A DNA stretch of 64,000 nt from Prevotella sp. GTDB taxonomy: Bacteria; Bacteroidota; Bacteroidia; Bacteroidales; Bacteroidaceae. The position numbers were made by a program, and so were the translations under genes. The stretch lies in contig JAFUFJ010000015.1 in the NCBI GenBank assembly GCA_017469955.1, positions 32,362 through 96,361 of the forward strand, given 5' to 3'. Positions within the stretch are counted from its first letter, which is position 1; the number at the start of each line of letters is the position of its first letter. This document shows positions 33,534 to 44,200 of this stretch, in pieces. The notes under the pieces were generated by a model. It was not told the DNA's origin and did not search any database. It saw nothing but the letters and a program-made list of their open reading frames with translations.

Positions 33534-36500
33534 ATGAACGCAAACGAACTCTTGAGACTCTACGGAGCATCGCAGCACAGGGCTGCCCTCCAATCTCTTC
33601 TGGAAGACAAATCGGTGAGAAACGTTTTCCTGCAGGGACTAATGGCTTCGGCCACACCAGCTCTTTTCGCCAGCCTTAACGGCACACGACAGCACTTTCT
33701 CTTCATTCTTCCCGATGCCGATGAGGCAGGATACTTCTATCACGACCTGACACAGCTGCTCGGAACCGAGCAGGTGCTGTTCTTTCCATCGTCATACCGG
33801 CGTGCCGTCAAATACGGACAACGCGACGCTGCCAACGAGATACTGCGCACAGAAGTGCTGGCAAGGATAGGCAACTCCGCCCCGACCCTCTACATCGTCA
33901 CCCATCCGGAGGCCCTTGCCGAACTCGTTGTCTCAAAGAAAAGGCTCGGCGAAAGGCTCATTCGCCTGCAAAGAGGACAGACCGTTGAGGTTAACAGCCT
34001 GATAAAGCAGCTGCGCAGCCTGGGCTTTCAAGAGCAGGACTATGTCTACGAACCCGGTCAGTTCGCCCTGAGAGGCAGCATCATCGACATCTTCTCCTAC
34101 TCCCTTGAATACCCTTTCCGCATCGACTTCTTCGGAAACGAAATCGACACCATACGCACCTTCAGCGTCGAAGACCAACTCTCAAAGGAACAACAGACCG
34201 AAGCCACCATCGTTCCCGAACTGGCCATGGAGCAGGAGAAAGTGCCTTTCCTGCAGCTTCTGGCCGACAACACAATGGTAGCGGCCAAAGACATCATGTT
34301 CGTCCGCGACGTCATCCAGCGAGTTTACCAAGAAGGATTCTCGACACAGGCACTCAACGACCGCCTCTCAGGTGCCACCGAACAGGAACAAGCCGGCATC
34401 ATGCACGAGATGAGAGCCGCCGTTTCGCTCTGCACAGCTGCACAGTTCTCGGCAGACATGCAGCGCTTCAGACTCATCGAGTTCGGCTCTTCCTCCGTCA
34501 CCCCGCAGGCTTCTCTCTCATTCCACATCGAAGCACAACCACTCTTCCACAAGAATTTCGAACTGCTCGCACAGACTCTTGACGATTACCGGTCACGAGG
34601 ATACACCGTCTACATACTGGCCGACAGCAAGAAACAGCAGCAGCGCCTCCGGGAAATACTCGAGACACAGGGAACAACCACCTTCACTCCCGTCGACTCT
34701 ACCCTGCATGAAGGCTTTGTCGACCATGACTTGCAGACCTGTTTCTTCACCGACCACCAGATCTTCGACCGCTTCCATAAGTATAATCTCAAAAGCGACA
34801 GGGCAAGAGCCGGCAAGATGGCACTCACGATGAAGGAGCTTCAGGAACTTGAACCAGGCGACTTCCTCGTACATGTCGACTTCGGTATCGGGAAGTTCGG
34901 TGGCTTAGTACGCGTTCCACTGCCCAGTTCCTCACCCGCAAAGGGCAGCAACGACAACGGCTATCAGGAGATGATACGCCTTATTTACCAACGTGGCGAC
35001 ATCGTAGACGTCTCGATTCATTCCCTCTACAAAATCTCAAAATACCGTAGCAACAACGGAGAGAAAGAGCCAAGACTGTCGACTCTCGGCACCGGAGCAT
35101 GGGAAAGAATGAAGGAACGCACCAAAAAGCGCATCAAAGACATCGCCCGCGACCTCATCAAACTCTATGCAAGACGCCGCCAAGAGAAAGGATTCGCCTT
35201 CTCGGCCGATTCCTATCTGCAGCACGAACTTGAGGCTTCATTCCTATATGAAGACACTCCAGACCAGATGAAGGCCACACAAGAGGTGAAGGCCGACATG
35301 GAAGAACAGAAGCCAATGGACCGATTGGTGTGCGGAGACGTGGGCTTTGGCAAGACCGAAGTGGCCGTTCGTGCCGCATTCAAGGCAGCATGCGACTCAA
35401 AACAGGTAGCCGTTCTCGTGCCGACAACAGTGCTTTGCTTCCAACATTACCAGACATTCAGCGAACGATTGAAGGGCATGCCTGTGAGGGTTGACTACCT
35501 TTCGCGGGCACGATCGGCGAAGAAAGCCAAGGAGATTCTTGCCGATTTAAGGGAAGGAAAGATAGACATTCTCATCGGAACCCATAAGCTTATCAGCAAG
35601 AGTGTCCAATGGAAGGACCTCGGTTTGCTTATCATTGACGAGGAGCAAAAGTTCGGAGTCTCGACTAAAGAGAAGCTCCGTCAGCTGAAGACCAACGTCG
35701 ATACGCTCACAATGTCGGCAACTCCAATACCCAGAACCCTGCAGTTTTCGCTCATGGGTGCTCGAGACATGAGCATCATCCGCACCCCGCCTCCCAACAG
35801 GTATCCTATCGAAACTACGCTATCATCCTATGGAAGTGAGGTCATAACTGATGCCATTAACTTCGAGATGTCTCGAAACGGACAGGTGTTTTTTGTCAAT
35901 GATCGCATCTCTAATCTGCCAGAGATTGAGGCGCTGATCAAGAGGAACATTCCCGACTGCCGTGTCGTCATAGGCCATGGAAAGATGCCTCCAGAGGAGT
36001 TGGAGAAGGTCATCATGGGGTTCATCAACTACGACTATGACGTGCTTCTCTCGACAACCATCGTGGAAAACGGCGTCGACATTCCAAACGCCAATACCAT
36101 TATCATCAATGATGCCCACCGGTTCGGCCTTTCAGACCTGCACCAGATGCGTGGCCGCGTGGGCCGTTCCAACCGTAAGGCGTTCTGCTACCTGCTGTCA
36201 CCGCCCAAGGCTTACATCACCTCTGAGGCCCGTCGCCGGCTTGAAGCGCTTGAAAACTTCTCGGAACTGGGCAGCGGTTTCAACCTTGCCATGCAGGATC
36301 TCGACATCCGAGGGGCAGGAAACCTGCTCGGAGCAGAGCAAAGTGGTTTCATGGAGGACCTCGGATACGAGACATATCTGAAGATTCTCAAGGAGGCTAT
36401 GGCCGAACTTGCCAACGAGACCCACGACCTTCCGGACTCGGAAGCGGAAGGTTCGCCAGGCGAGAAGACCCGCCAAGAAGGCGACATGTCTTTCTTTTCA

Positions 36501-36983
36501 GCCAATCCCACCTTGTCGTTCGTGGCCGACTGTGCTGTGGAAAGCGACCTTGAGATGTATTTTCCCGACAGTTATGTGCCGGGGTCGTCAGAGCGAATGC
36601 TGCTCTATCGCGAGCTCGACAACATTGAGAACGACCGCGATCTGGCTGCCTACAGGGCGAGACTTGAGGACCGTTTCGGCCCGATACCTCACGAAGGTGA
36701 GGAACTGATGCAGGTGGTCACGCTCAGACGCATCGGCAAACGTCTCGGGTGCGAGAAGATAATTCTGCGGCAAGGACGCATGACCATCCAGTTTGTGTCC
36801 AACTCTGAGAGTCCCTATTACCAGAGCAAAGCCTTTGGATGCATGCTCGACTACATCGCAACCCATGCCCGTCGGTGCGACCTGAAGGAGGTGAAAGGGC
36901 GCCGGCTCATGCACATCTCAGACATATCGTCGGTGGCTGAGGGCGTAGAGGTGCTGAGAAGCATCGAGCAGATGAAAGCATAG
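33534..36983 (+). CDS. mfd: Transcription-repair coupling factor
   Basis: The 1149-residue DNA translocase removes RNA polymerase stalled at lesions and recruits UvrA. The N-terminal UvrB-like module (about 1-310) has GSIIDIFSYSLEYPFRIDFFG. The RNA-polymerase-binding region begins near LEPGDFLVHVDFGIGKFGG (about 440). The RecG-like motor has Walker A CGDVGFGKTEVAVRAAF, DEEQ in LLIIDEEQKFGV, SATPIPRTLQFS, and motifs V-VI with the TRG region RFGLSDLHQMRGRVGRS. A C-terminal D7 domain follows. The ATG comes immediately after the TAA of the mannosyltransferase gene. Confidence 0.97.
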   Translation: MNANELLRLYGASQHRAALQSLLEDKSVRNVFLQGLMASATPALFASLNGTRQHFLFILPDADEAGYFYHDLTQLLGTEQVLFFPSSYRRAVKYGQRDAANEILRTEVLARIGNSAPTLYIVTHPEALAELVVSKKRLGERLIRLQRGQTVEVNSLIKQLRSLGFQEQDYVYEPGQFALRGSIIDIFSYSLEYPFRIDFFGNEIDTIRTFSVEDQLSKEQQTEATIVPELAMEQEKVPFLQLLADNTMVAAKDIMFVRDVIQRVYQEGFSTQALNDRLSGATEQEQAGIMHEMRAAVSLCTAAQFSADMQRFRLIEFGSSSVTPQASLSFHIEAQPLFHKNFELLAQTLDDYRSRGYTVYILADSKKQQQRLREILETQGTTTFTPVDSTLHEGFVDHDLQTCFFTDHQIFDRFHKYNLKSDRARAGKMALTMKELQELEPGDFLVHVDFGIGKFGGLVRVPLPSSSPAKGSNDNGYQEMIRLIYQRGDIVDVSIHSLYKISKYRSNNGEKEPRLSTLGTGAWERMKERTKKRIKDIARDLIKLYARRRQEKGFAFSADSYLQHELEASFLYEDTPDQMKATQEVKADMEEQKPMDRLVCGDVGFGKTEVAVRAAFKAACDSKQVAVLVPTTVLCFQHYQTFSERLKGMPVRVDYLSRARSAKKAKEILADLREGKIDILIGTHKLISKSVQWKDLGLLIIDEEQKFGVSTKEKLRQLKTNVDTLTMSATPIPRTLQFSLMGARDMSIIRTPPPNRYPIETTLSSYGSEVITDAINFEMSRNGQVFFVNDRISNLPEIEALIKRNIPDCRVVIGHGKMPPEELEKVIMGFINYDYDVLLSTTIVENGVDIPNANTIIINDAHRFGLSDLHQMRGRVGRSNRKAFCYLLSPPKAYITSEARRRLEALENFSELGSGFNLAMQDLDIRGAGNLLGAEQSGFMEDLGYETYLKILKEAMAELANETHDLPDSEAEGSPGEKTRQEGDMSFFSANPTLSFVADCAVESDLEMYFPDSYVPGSSERMLLYRELDNIENDRDLAAYRARLEDRFGPIPHEGEELMQVVTLRRIGKRLGCEKIILRQGRMTIQFVSNSESPYYQSKAFGCMLDYIATHARRCDLKEVKGRRLMHISDISSVAEGVEVLRSIEQMKA

Positions 36984-37022
36984 CGACACTGAAAACAACC
37001 CTAAAACCTAATAACTGCTATC

Positions 37023-38039
37023 ATGAAACGAGCGATTGTCATTGTCCTGACGGCCTGCATGAGCGTCTTTGTGCACGCCCAGGAGCACACTGTTTCCCTA
37101 TTTCGCATTGATGCGCGCGCCGACTATCAGCGCACTTACGTCGACAAGGATGCCGATAGTGAGCGTAGCGGATTCACGGGAAAGAACCTGAACCTGATGC
37201 TCGGCGGAGATATTTCCGACCGATTCTCCTACTTCTGGCGCCAGAAGCTCAACAAGACGTCGCTCGATGCAGGCTTTTTCAACGCAACAGACCGCCTCTA
37301 TCTTGACTACAAGATCGACGACAAGCTGACCTTCCGTGCCGGTAAACAGACCATTGCCATCGGCGGTTACGAATACGACAAGTCGACCATCGATCTCTAT
37401 TTCTACTCTGAATACTTCAGCAACATCTCGTGCTACGCATGGGGAGCCAGCCTGCTCTACGACCCTTCCGACTGTGACAACCTGCTTTTCCAGGCGGGAG
37501 AGAGCATGTTCAACCAGTTCTACGACCGGCACTTCGACCTCTACAACTACAACGTTCTCTGGTGCGGATCACACGGTCCGTGGGGAGCTCTCTGGTCGGT
37601 CAACCTCATGGAGTGGGCCAAGAACCGCTACATCACCCACATTGCCATCGGCAACCAGTTCAGCTTCTCCGACCGGCTACGGCTCAAAATCGACTACATC
37701 AACCGCGCCACTGCCCACCAGACCTTCTTCTTCAGCGACTGCTCGCTCATCGGCGAGCTCTGCTTCCAGCCCACACAACGGCTGAACCTCTTTGCCAAGA
37801 CGACCTATGACGTCAACCGCAACACCGAGGGCGACCTGCTTGTACGGCCGGGAACCGAAATCACAAGCCTCGGAGGAGGGCTCGAATACTTCCCCTTGGG
37901 CGACGAACGCGTGCGTCTTCACGCCAACTACAGCTATGCCTTCGGCACCAATGCCAATACGAACGGCCTGCTTTGCGACCGGCTTTCAGCCTTCGACATG
38001 GGCGTAACGTGGCGCGTCAACATCATCAACCGCAAGTGA
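37023..38039 (+). CDS. Outer-membrane porin (OprP/OprO-like beta-barrel)
   Basis: The 338-residue protein has a signal peptide (MKRAIVIVLTACMSVFVHAQ). The rest alternates hydrophobic and polar residues as in beta strands (FSYFWRQKLNKTS, DRLYLDYKIDDKLTFRAGKQTI, FSFSDRLRLKIDYINRATAH). It ends ...FDMGVTWRVNIINRK, with an aromatic-containing last strand typical of outer-membrane barrels. KLTFRAGKQTIAIGGYEYD resembles the phosphate-selective porin O/P family. Substrate cannot be told. It follows mfd by 39 bp and may be co-transcribed. Confidence 0.75.
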   Translation: MKRAIVIVLTACMSVFVHAQEHTVSLFRIDARADYQRTYVDKDADSERSGFTGKNLNLMLGGDISDRFSYFWRQKLNKTSLDAGFFNATDRLYLDYKIDDKLTFRAGKQTIAIGGYEYDKSTIDLYFYSEYFSNISCYAWGASLLYDPSDCDNLLFQAGESMFNQFYDRHFDLYNYNVLWCGSHGPWGALWSVNLMEWAKNRYITHIAIGNQFSFSDRLRLKIDYINRATAHQTFFFSDCSLIGELCFQPTQRLNLFAKTTYDVNRNTEGDLLVRPGTEITSLGGGLEYFPLGDERVRLHANYSYAFGTNANTNGLLCDRLSAFDMGVTWRVNIINRK

Positions 38040-38112
38040 TGGTGCGTGAGACAGGCCGGCTTCTGAGAGGCAACATTAGGAAAGCTCATGCCCTTCAGCC
38101 ATGCCTCTCGCC

Positions 38113-38197
38113 GAGAAAGGTAAGGAATATGGAGCGTACATCTATGATGTATGAAGCATACCAGGCACATGTATGAAGCATACCAGGCACATGTATG
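38113..38197 (+). repeat. Family B 22-bp array B1, with GAGAA header
   Basis: Order on the plus strand: GAGAA (38113), 18 bp, GTAC (38136), then GTATG at 38149, 38171 and 38193, exactly 22 bp apart. The first two units are identical. Inside each, GTATG-AAG-CATAC can pair. It lies downstream of the porin gene in sense orientation. Just before it an 8-bp inverted repeat, GAGAGGCA (38065-38072) with TGCCTCTC (38102-38109), may stop porin transcription. I see no gene in 38040-38364. Confidence 0.88.
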
Positions 38198-38285
38198 ACC
38201 ATGACTGGGCCGTCCTCAAGCAGTGATATGTTTAATTTCTGTTAATAATCAGTGGCATGTGCCCTGCTGAAAGGTCTTTTATTCG

Positions 38286-38293
38286 TATCTTTG
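38286..38293 (+). promoter_or_regulatory. -7 box upstream of the flavin reductase-like gene
   Basis: TATCTTTG, 71 bp before the ATG at 38365; no -33 TTTG at the expected distance. Confidence 0.5.
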
Positions 38294-38364
38294 TAAGTGT
38301 CATTGCCGACAAGAAAGCCGGCAAGCCAACAATACAGTAACCAACAAATAAAAAAACAAATGTT

Positions 38365-38934
38365 ATGAGAAAGAACTTCAAGAAGCAGCCGGTAGTGACA
38401 CCACTGCCAGTGCTCATCATCGGAACCTATGACGAACAGGGCGTAGCCAACGCCATGAATGTGGCTTGGGGAGGCCAATGCAGCGAGGATCATGTCGCAC
38501 TTAACCTCGGCCATGTGCGCCAAACTGTGGAAAACCTGAAGCTGAAGCAGGCCTTCACCGTGAGCTTCGCCACGAAAAAGACAGTCGTAGAAAGCGACTA
38601 TGTGGGCATTGCCAGCGGACTGAAGCAGCACAACAAGATCGAGAAGACGGGCTGGCATGTCGTAAAAGGCGACCATGTGGACGCACCAATCTTTGAAGAA
38701 CTGCCCCTGGCTCTTGAGTGTCGTCTCACACGTATGGAAGAGACCCCCGAGGGAGAGATACGCGTCGTGGGCGAGGTAGTCAACATGAGTGCCGACGAAA
38801 GCATCCTCGACGAGCAGGGAAAAGTAGACCTTGGCCTGCTCGAACCCATCATGTTCGACTCAGCAAAGCTGCTCTACAGAGTCATTGGCGACGTGGTTGG
38901 CCACGCCTTCAAGGACGGAGCCCAGCTGCGCTAA
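38365..38934 (+). CDS. Flavin reductase-like FMN-binding protein (flavoredoxin type)
   Basis: The 189-residue cytoplasmic protein has the split-barrel flavin-binding fold: PVLIIGTYDEQGVANAMNVAWGG (about 16-38), then LNLGHVRQTVENLKLKQAFTVSFATKK and DYVGIASG, and a C-terminal DSAKLLYRVIGDVVGHAF. It matches the flavin reductase/flavoredoxin family, which binds FMN and passes electrons from NAD(P)H or ferredoxin. The physiological partner is unknown. It has its own -7 box and lies 54 bp before the glycosidase-like gene. Confidence 0.85.
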   Translation: MRKNFKKQPVVTPLPVLIIGTYDEQGVANAMNVAWGGQCSEDHVALNLGHVRQTVENLKLKQAFTVSFATKKTVVESDYVGIASGLKQHNKIEKTGWHVVKGDHVDAPIFEELPLALECRLTRMEETPEGEIRVVGEVVNMSADESILDEQGKVDLGLLEPIMFDSAKLLYRVIGDVVGHAFKDGAQLR

Positions 38935-38988
38935 GCAGCAAATACGGCGGGAACCGGGCGGAAAAGTACTATTAACGATAGCAAAACC

Positions 38989-41001
38989 ATGTGTAAACAA
39001 GTTCTATCTTTGACAATTCTGGCCCTGCTGGTCTGCCAGATGGCACAGGCCCAACGCTGGGAAATCGACGGCAAGCCCCACAGCATCACGTGGAATGTCG
39101 GCATTGGCGACAACCCTTCAGCCTCAAAACCGCATGACGACCACCTCGAAATGTCGGGACAACAGGTGTCGGCGGTGCTGCGTTATGGAGTTGATGCCGA
39201 CGGCAACTGGCACATAGAGAAGAGCATGGTGTGGCCGATGCTGCGCACTATTCCCAACAATACGCATGCCTCGCTGATGAGACGGTTCGACTGTGATGCC
39301 CTTAAAAGCATACTGATTGACGGGCGACCCCTGAGGGAAACGGTCGAGAAAGTGACGCTCAACGGCACGCTTGAGGTTCAGAGCAAGGTCACGACACGCT
39401 ACAGAGACCACGAGATGCAGCTGCGACGTGTCTATTTCCCCTCACCAAAGAGCCCCGCACTCATCGAGCTGTATGAGTTTGAAAACACAGGAAAGGGGAG
39501 CATCACCATCGAGTGGCCTGCCACGCAAAGCTGCTGGACGACGCCCGAAAAGGACGGTGTTGACGGCAGCTACGACCTGCGATATTGCAGTGAACAGGCG
39601 AAGACCGTGGTGCTGAAACCTGGCAATACAGCCTCGTTTCAGGCAACGCTCTCGGCTGGAAGACACGGCGACGAGCCACTGAAGGCTGACGCCGAAGAGG
39701 AGCTGAAGGCCCGGAAGTCGCTCGTAGACGAATGGACTTCCAACCTTGTCTTTCAGTCGCCCGACCCTGTTCTCAACACAATGCAGTCGTTTTCAAAGAT
39801 ACGTGCGATGGAGAGTATCTATGAAACCAAGAGCGGACCCATGCATGGACCGGGCGGAGAGTCCTACTATGCAGCCATCTGGGCTAACGATCAAGCCGAA
39901 TATATCAATCCCTACTTTCCCTTTGTGGGCTACGACTACGGCAACAAGTCGGCCCTTCATGCCTATCGGCTGTTTGCAAAATTCATGAACGACGGCTACA
40001 AAGCCATCCCTTCAAGCATCATTGCTGAGGGTGATGACATATGGAACGGGGCGGGAGACCGCGGAGATGCGGCGATGATTGCCTACGGTGCTGCCCGATA
40101 TGTCTTGGCAAAAGGCGACCGGAAAGAGGCCGAAGAACTGTGGCCTCTCATTGAGTGGTGCCTGGAATACTGCCGTCGTCAGCTCAACGAACAGGGCGTG
40201 CCTCGGTCGGACAGCGACGAACTGGAGGGCAGATTCCCTTCGGGAGAGGCCAACCTGTGCACGGCTTCGCTCTATTACGACGCGCTGGTGTCGGCAGCAA
40301 GTCTGTGCAAAGAACTGGGCATCAAGGGCAAGACCTATCGAAAAGAGGCCGACGTGCTGAGAAGAAACATCGAGCAGTATTTCGGTCATGAGGTAGAAGG
40401 ATTCGACACCTACCGCTACTATGAGGGCAACAACGTGCTGAGAGCTTGGATTTGCATACCGCTCACAATGGGCATCTACGACCGTGCCGACGGCACTGCA
40501 GACGCCCTGTTCTCGCCAAGACTGTGGACCGAAAACGGGCTGCTCTCTCAGGCCGGTGACCGTACTTTCTGGGACAGGTCGACGCTATATGCGCTCCGAG
40601 GCGTCATCGCAGCCGGCAAAACCGGGCGGGCTCTGCCCTTCTTGCGACGCTATTCGGCAACCCGTCTGCTGGGCGAACATGTGCCTTATGCCGTAGAAGC
40701 ATGGCCGGAAGGCGGACAGAGACACCTCTCTGCCGAGAGTGCTCTCTATGGAAGAATCTACACCGAGGGGCTCTTTGGCCTGCGTCCGACGGGCCTTCGC
40801 TCGTTTGATCTGACGCCCCGCCTGCCCGAAGAGTGGCCCTACATGGAGCTGAACCACATACGTGCCTTCGGCCATGACTTCGACATCAGGGTCGAACGTG
40901 GCAGCAAGCAAGGGCAGATGACGGTGACCATCAGCGAAAAAGGCCGCGCAGTGAAGCGGAAAACCATCGGCGAAGGCGTGACAATGGCCTGCCGGTTATA
41001 G
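38989..41001 (+). CDS. Secreted six-hairpin glycosidase-like protein
   Basis: The 670-residue protein has a signal peptide ending near AQAQR (about 22). The N-terminal 240 residues look beta-rich, and from about 250 the sequence takes on the alpha/alpha six-barrel character of glucoamylase-like and amylo-1,6-glucosidase-like enzymes: YYAAIWANDQAEYINPYFPFVGY (about 300-323), IIAEGDDIWNGAGDRGDAAMIAYGA, and EAWPEGGQRHLSAESALYGRIYTEGLFGL near the end. Acidic residues in WANDQ and EAWPEGG are candidate catalytic groups, by analogy only. The family number and substrate are not recognised. A strong terminator follows. Confidence 0.65.
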   Translation: MCKQVLSLTILALLVCQMAQAQRWEIDGKPHSITWNVGIGDNPSASKPHDDHLEMSGQQVSAVLRYGVDADGNWHIEKSMVWPMLRTIPNNTHASLMRRFDCDALKSILIDGRPLRETVEKVTLNGTLEVQSKVTTRYRDHEMQLRRVYFPSPKSPALIELYEFENTGKGSITIEWPATQSCWTTPEKDGVDGSYDLRYCSEQAKTVVLKPGNTASFQATLSAGRHGDEPLKADAEEELKARKSLVDEWTSNLVFQSPDPVLNTMQSFSKIRAMESIYETKSGPMHGPGGESYYAAIWANDQAEYINPYFPFVGYDYGNKSALHAYRLFAKFMNDGYKAIPSSIIAEGDDIWNGAGDRGDAAMIAYGAARYVLAKGDRKEAEELWPLIEWCLEYCRRQLNEQGVPRSDSDELEGRFPSGEANLCTASLYYDALVSAASLCKELGIKGKTYRKEADVLRRNIEQYFGHEVEGFDTYRYYEGNNVLRAWICIPLTMGIYDRADGTADALFSPRLWTENGLLSQAGDRTFWDRSTLYALRGVIAAGKTGRALPFLRRYSATRLLGEHVPYAVEAWPEGGQRHLSAESALYGRIYTEGLFGLRPTGLRSFDLTPRLPEEWPYMELNHIRAFGHDFDIRVERGSKQGQMTVTISEKGRAVKRKTIGEGVTMACRL

Positions 41002-41005
41002 GAAG

Positions 41006-41040
41006 AAAGCCCGGGAAAAAGCAACGTTCCCGGGCTTTTT
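41006..41040 (+). terminator. Rho-independent terminator after the glycosidase-like gene
   Basis: Stem AAAGCCCGGGAA (41006-41017) with TTCCCGGGCTTT (41027-41038), a 9-base loop, then T-rich sequence. It begins 5 bp after the stop codon. Confidence 0.9.
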
Positions 41041-41068
41041 CGTTTCGGCTGTGCCACCGCTTCACAAC

Positions 41069-41153
41069 GAGAAAGCTGTCCTTTCACAGCTGTACATCTA
41101 AGATGTATGAACCATACCAACGGCATGTATGAAGCGTACACCATAGATGTATG
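41069..41153 (+). repeat. Family B 22-bp array B2, with GAGAA header
   Basis: It has the same plan and length as B1: GAGAA (41069), 18 bp, GTAC (41092), then GTATG at 41105, 41127 and 41149. GTATG-AAC-CATAC pairs fully in the first unit and GTATG-AAG-CGTAC pairs with one wobble in the second. It lies after the terminator of the plus-strand gene, in the same orientation as that gene. Confidence 0.88.
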
Positions 41154-41224
41154 CGCAGGAACGGGCACGTTTCTCAAGAAGATGCCTGGAGAAAGAGCAG
41201 GAAAAGACTGGGCACAGACAAAGG

Positions 41225-41260
41225 AAAAGGCAGCCGTTCTCGAAGGAACGGCTGCCTTTT
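41225..41260. terminator. Bidirectional hairpin terminator between convergent genes
   Basis: A 15-bp perfect stem, AAAAGGCAGCCGTTC (41225-41239) with GAACGGCTGCCTTTT (41246-41260), has loop TCGAAG. A/T runs on both sides let it act in either direction; it lies 37 bp after the end of the minus-strand CotH gene. Confidence 0.85.
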
Positions 41261-41297
41261 CACAACCAAAACGGCCGGAGCGATGCCCCAGAACTGC

Positions 41298-44200
41298 CTA
41301 CCTGATGACCACTTTTCTTGTCACAACCGAACCGTCAGCCAGCTTCGTGCGCACGATGTTGACGCCCTTCACAGGCGACAAGACGCGCATGCCGTCAAGC
41401 ATATAGTACTCGGTCTCGACGGCTTGTGGCAGGGAAGCCTCCGGCAGGTCTACGCCGTCAAGCACGGAGGGGTCGAAGTTCACGTCCTCACCATAGAGCC
41501 ATTCGGCGTAGGTAGTGAGCTGATTGCGTGCACCGATGGTAGGCCTCGTCATCTTGAAGACACGTTTTCCACCGTCAGGAAAGCGCCCTACTGTCTCTTC
41601 TCCCGTATGCATGTCATACTCCAACTTGTCGGTCCACGAGCCGTCGGCTGCCGTTATCATGACACATTCACCGTCGCTGTTGGCCAGTTTGAAGTTGGTA
41701 TGCAGTTGGAACAGCGGGTCTAAGCGGTCAGCCCACACCAGCAAATAGCCGTGAGCAGGGATGACTGTCGAAAGGCCCGGGGCCGATTCGTCGGCGAGTA
41801 TCTGATACTTCTCAGGATCGTTGGCATCGTCAGAGATGAACATTCCGCTGATGTCAATCGGCTGACTGGTCGTGTTGTACAGTTCTATCCAGTCGTTTTT
41901 CTTCTGATAGTCATTGACATAAATGGTGTTGGCTGCGCTCACTTCGTTGATGACAACTGGCGAAGTAGCATAAGAAAGATATTCGTCGTCGACGGGTTTG
42001 AACATGGCAACGAGCTGAAGGTCATTGCTCTCCGTCACGCTAAGCTGCCGGTCGGTGCCCACATACTCACCGCTGCTGGACTTGTGCAGCAGCTCGGCAT
42101 TCCAATAGATGTCCGTAGAGGCCAGCTTGTTGTTGTGCACTTCGACCGCGATGAAGTTGCGTCCTTTGCGAAAAAGACTCGTCAACAGCTTCACAGAGCC
42201 CGCGTCTGGATTGTTGGAAGCATAGGTTGTTGCGAATGTTGAGTAAGAAGGCTCACCGTCAGGCATCAGGTAACGTGTGGCTTCAACACCGTTGACATAG
42301 ACCACAAAGCCATCGTCTGCCACAAAGTTCAACTCGAATTCATCGTCATCGGCAGGTTCCTTGCTGAGCGAGAAAGACGTCCGGAAGTAGTAGGTAGGAA
42401 GGTTTCCTACGGTTTCAGTGGCAATGTCCTGCTTGCCATAGCCAATGGGTGTGGCTCCCGTTTTCCATGAAACCTGATTGCCAGTCTTCCAGTTGACACC
42501 GTCAAGTGAACCTCCATCGTAGTACGACCATTCGTCACCTTTCGAAATAACAGACATAGTTACAATCTCTGCAGCCTTCCATCCCACAAAGTCATAGCCC
42601 GAAGGTGCAGTAGCTTCCAGCGTGAATGGGGGAAAAAGTGTGCCGTCAAACTTGTTCAATGGTATATTCAAGCCGTTCAGAAGAAGCTGGGCTTCGGGGA
42701 TGTTTGCCCGCAGATTAGCCTGCAATCCCTTGCCAAGCCCCATCGTGTTTCTTAAAACTTGGATGCGGTTTGCTTGATTGGCTGTGTTAGTCATCCTTGG
42801 AACCAGCTCGTTATACGACGTCCAAGGCTGCTTGCCCTCAAAGGAAAGTGCCGTTGAGAAAAGAGTGGCCAGACTGTCACCTATCGCCTTGGAACGTTCA
42901 GAAGTGAATACACTTCCGCCCATCAGGCAATAGGAATCGACGAACTGACGCTTGAATTCCTTACTATTAAGACTGTTCTTGAAAATGCGAATCAGGTCGT
43001 TTGCATTACTGTCCATCAAGGTCAACAGACCTTGTGAGTTGCTAAAGCCCCAGTCAACATCAAACAAAATCATGTGGAACTTTCCGTCGGGAAGGCTGCG
43101 GAATCCTTTGGAATTGTTGTTGTTGCATATCCAGTCAGAGGATCCTATATAAGTGATGCCAGCCATATAGTTGATGAATTCATCCATGTCTACTTTCTCT
43201 CGCAGCGTTTGATAGACAGCATCATTGGAGGCCTGTGCCGACAAACTCACCCATTCACGGAAAGCTTTGTTGTCGCCAGCTTTCTGGAAATAGCCGTTTG
43301 AATACTCGAAAGCATCCATTTCATCCTTATCATAGCCATAGTTGGCCGTACCGAAAAACTTGTTGGCAGGGTCGCGAAGATTGAGCATTCCGATATACTT
43401 CCCGTTGAAAAAGACATGGGTCGGCTGCAACGCCTGGCAATCCAAATAGACGCCACTCGTGGTAATTGTCTCCTGGATAATGGCGTCTTTAATGCGACCA
43501 TGAGCCTGAGAGTCATTGTCGTTGCCACCGTTTCTGACCAACAGTTCCTTATATTTGTTATAAGGTTTCGTAGCAAAGAAGGGATAGCTGAATGCCTTTT
43601 GTCCCTCATAAATGTTACGGGCCTTGAGCTTGAACGAGCTGGGAGCATACAATCTGCTCCATCCTCCTGAGATGGTAAATTCAGCCTCCTGATTGACAAC
43701 CATTTCGTTTCCCGGCGTGATGTATTCAACATTGACCGGACGTTCCCAGTCCATATTCAGGTTGTTTCGTACCGAATTATTACCATGACCGACAACTCCA
43801 TTGACACCTTGGCAATAGACTCCTATGGAATCTCCATAAAGATTCTCGTTGTCAGTCGTAATGGATATAACCGGCAAATAATAGTCCTTGTCACGATAAA
43901 TATAGCTTCTCGTCACGACTTGGCTGGGCAATTTTCCCTTTGCAAAGAAGCGAAGCCGGAGAGAAGAGGTTTGGTTGATGTCAAAAACTCCCGTCTCACT
44001 AACCCTACTTTCCTTTGTCGGCGTCGAACCGTCTGTGGTATATCTCAGGGTGACTCCTGCCGGAATTGCCACAGTTGCCTTGAAAGAAGAGGTGAACAAC
44101 TTGGAGTCTACATCCACTTGAGGAGCCTCAAGGCGCTGCTCAGCAAAATCACTTCCGTTGTTGGAAGCTCCCGGTGTAGGCTCACCTGTATAAGACCAAT

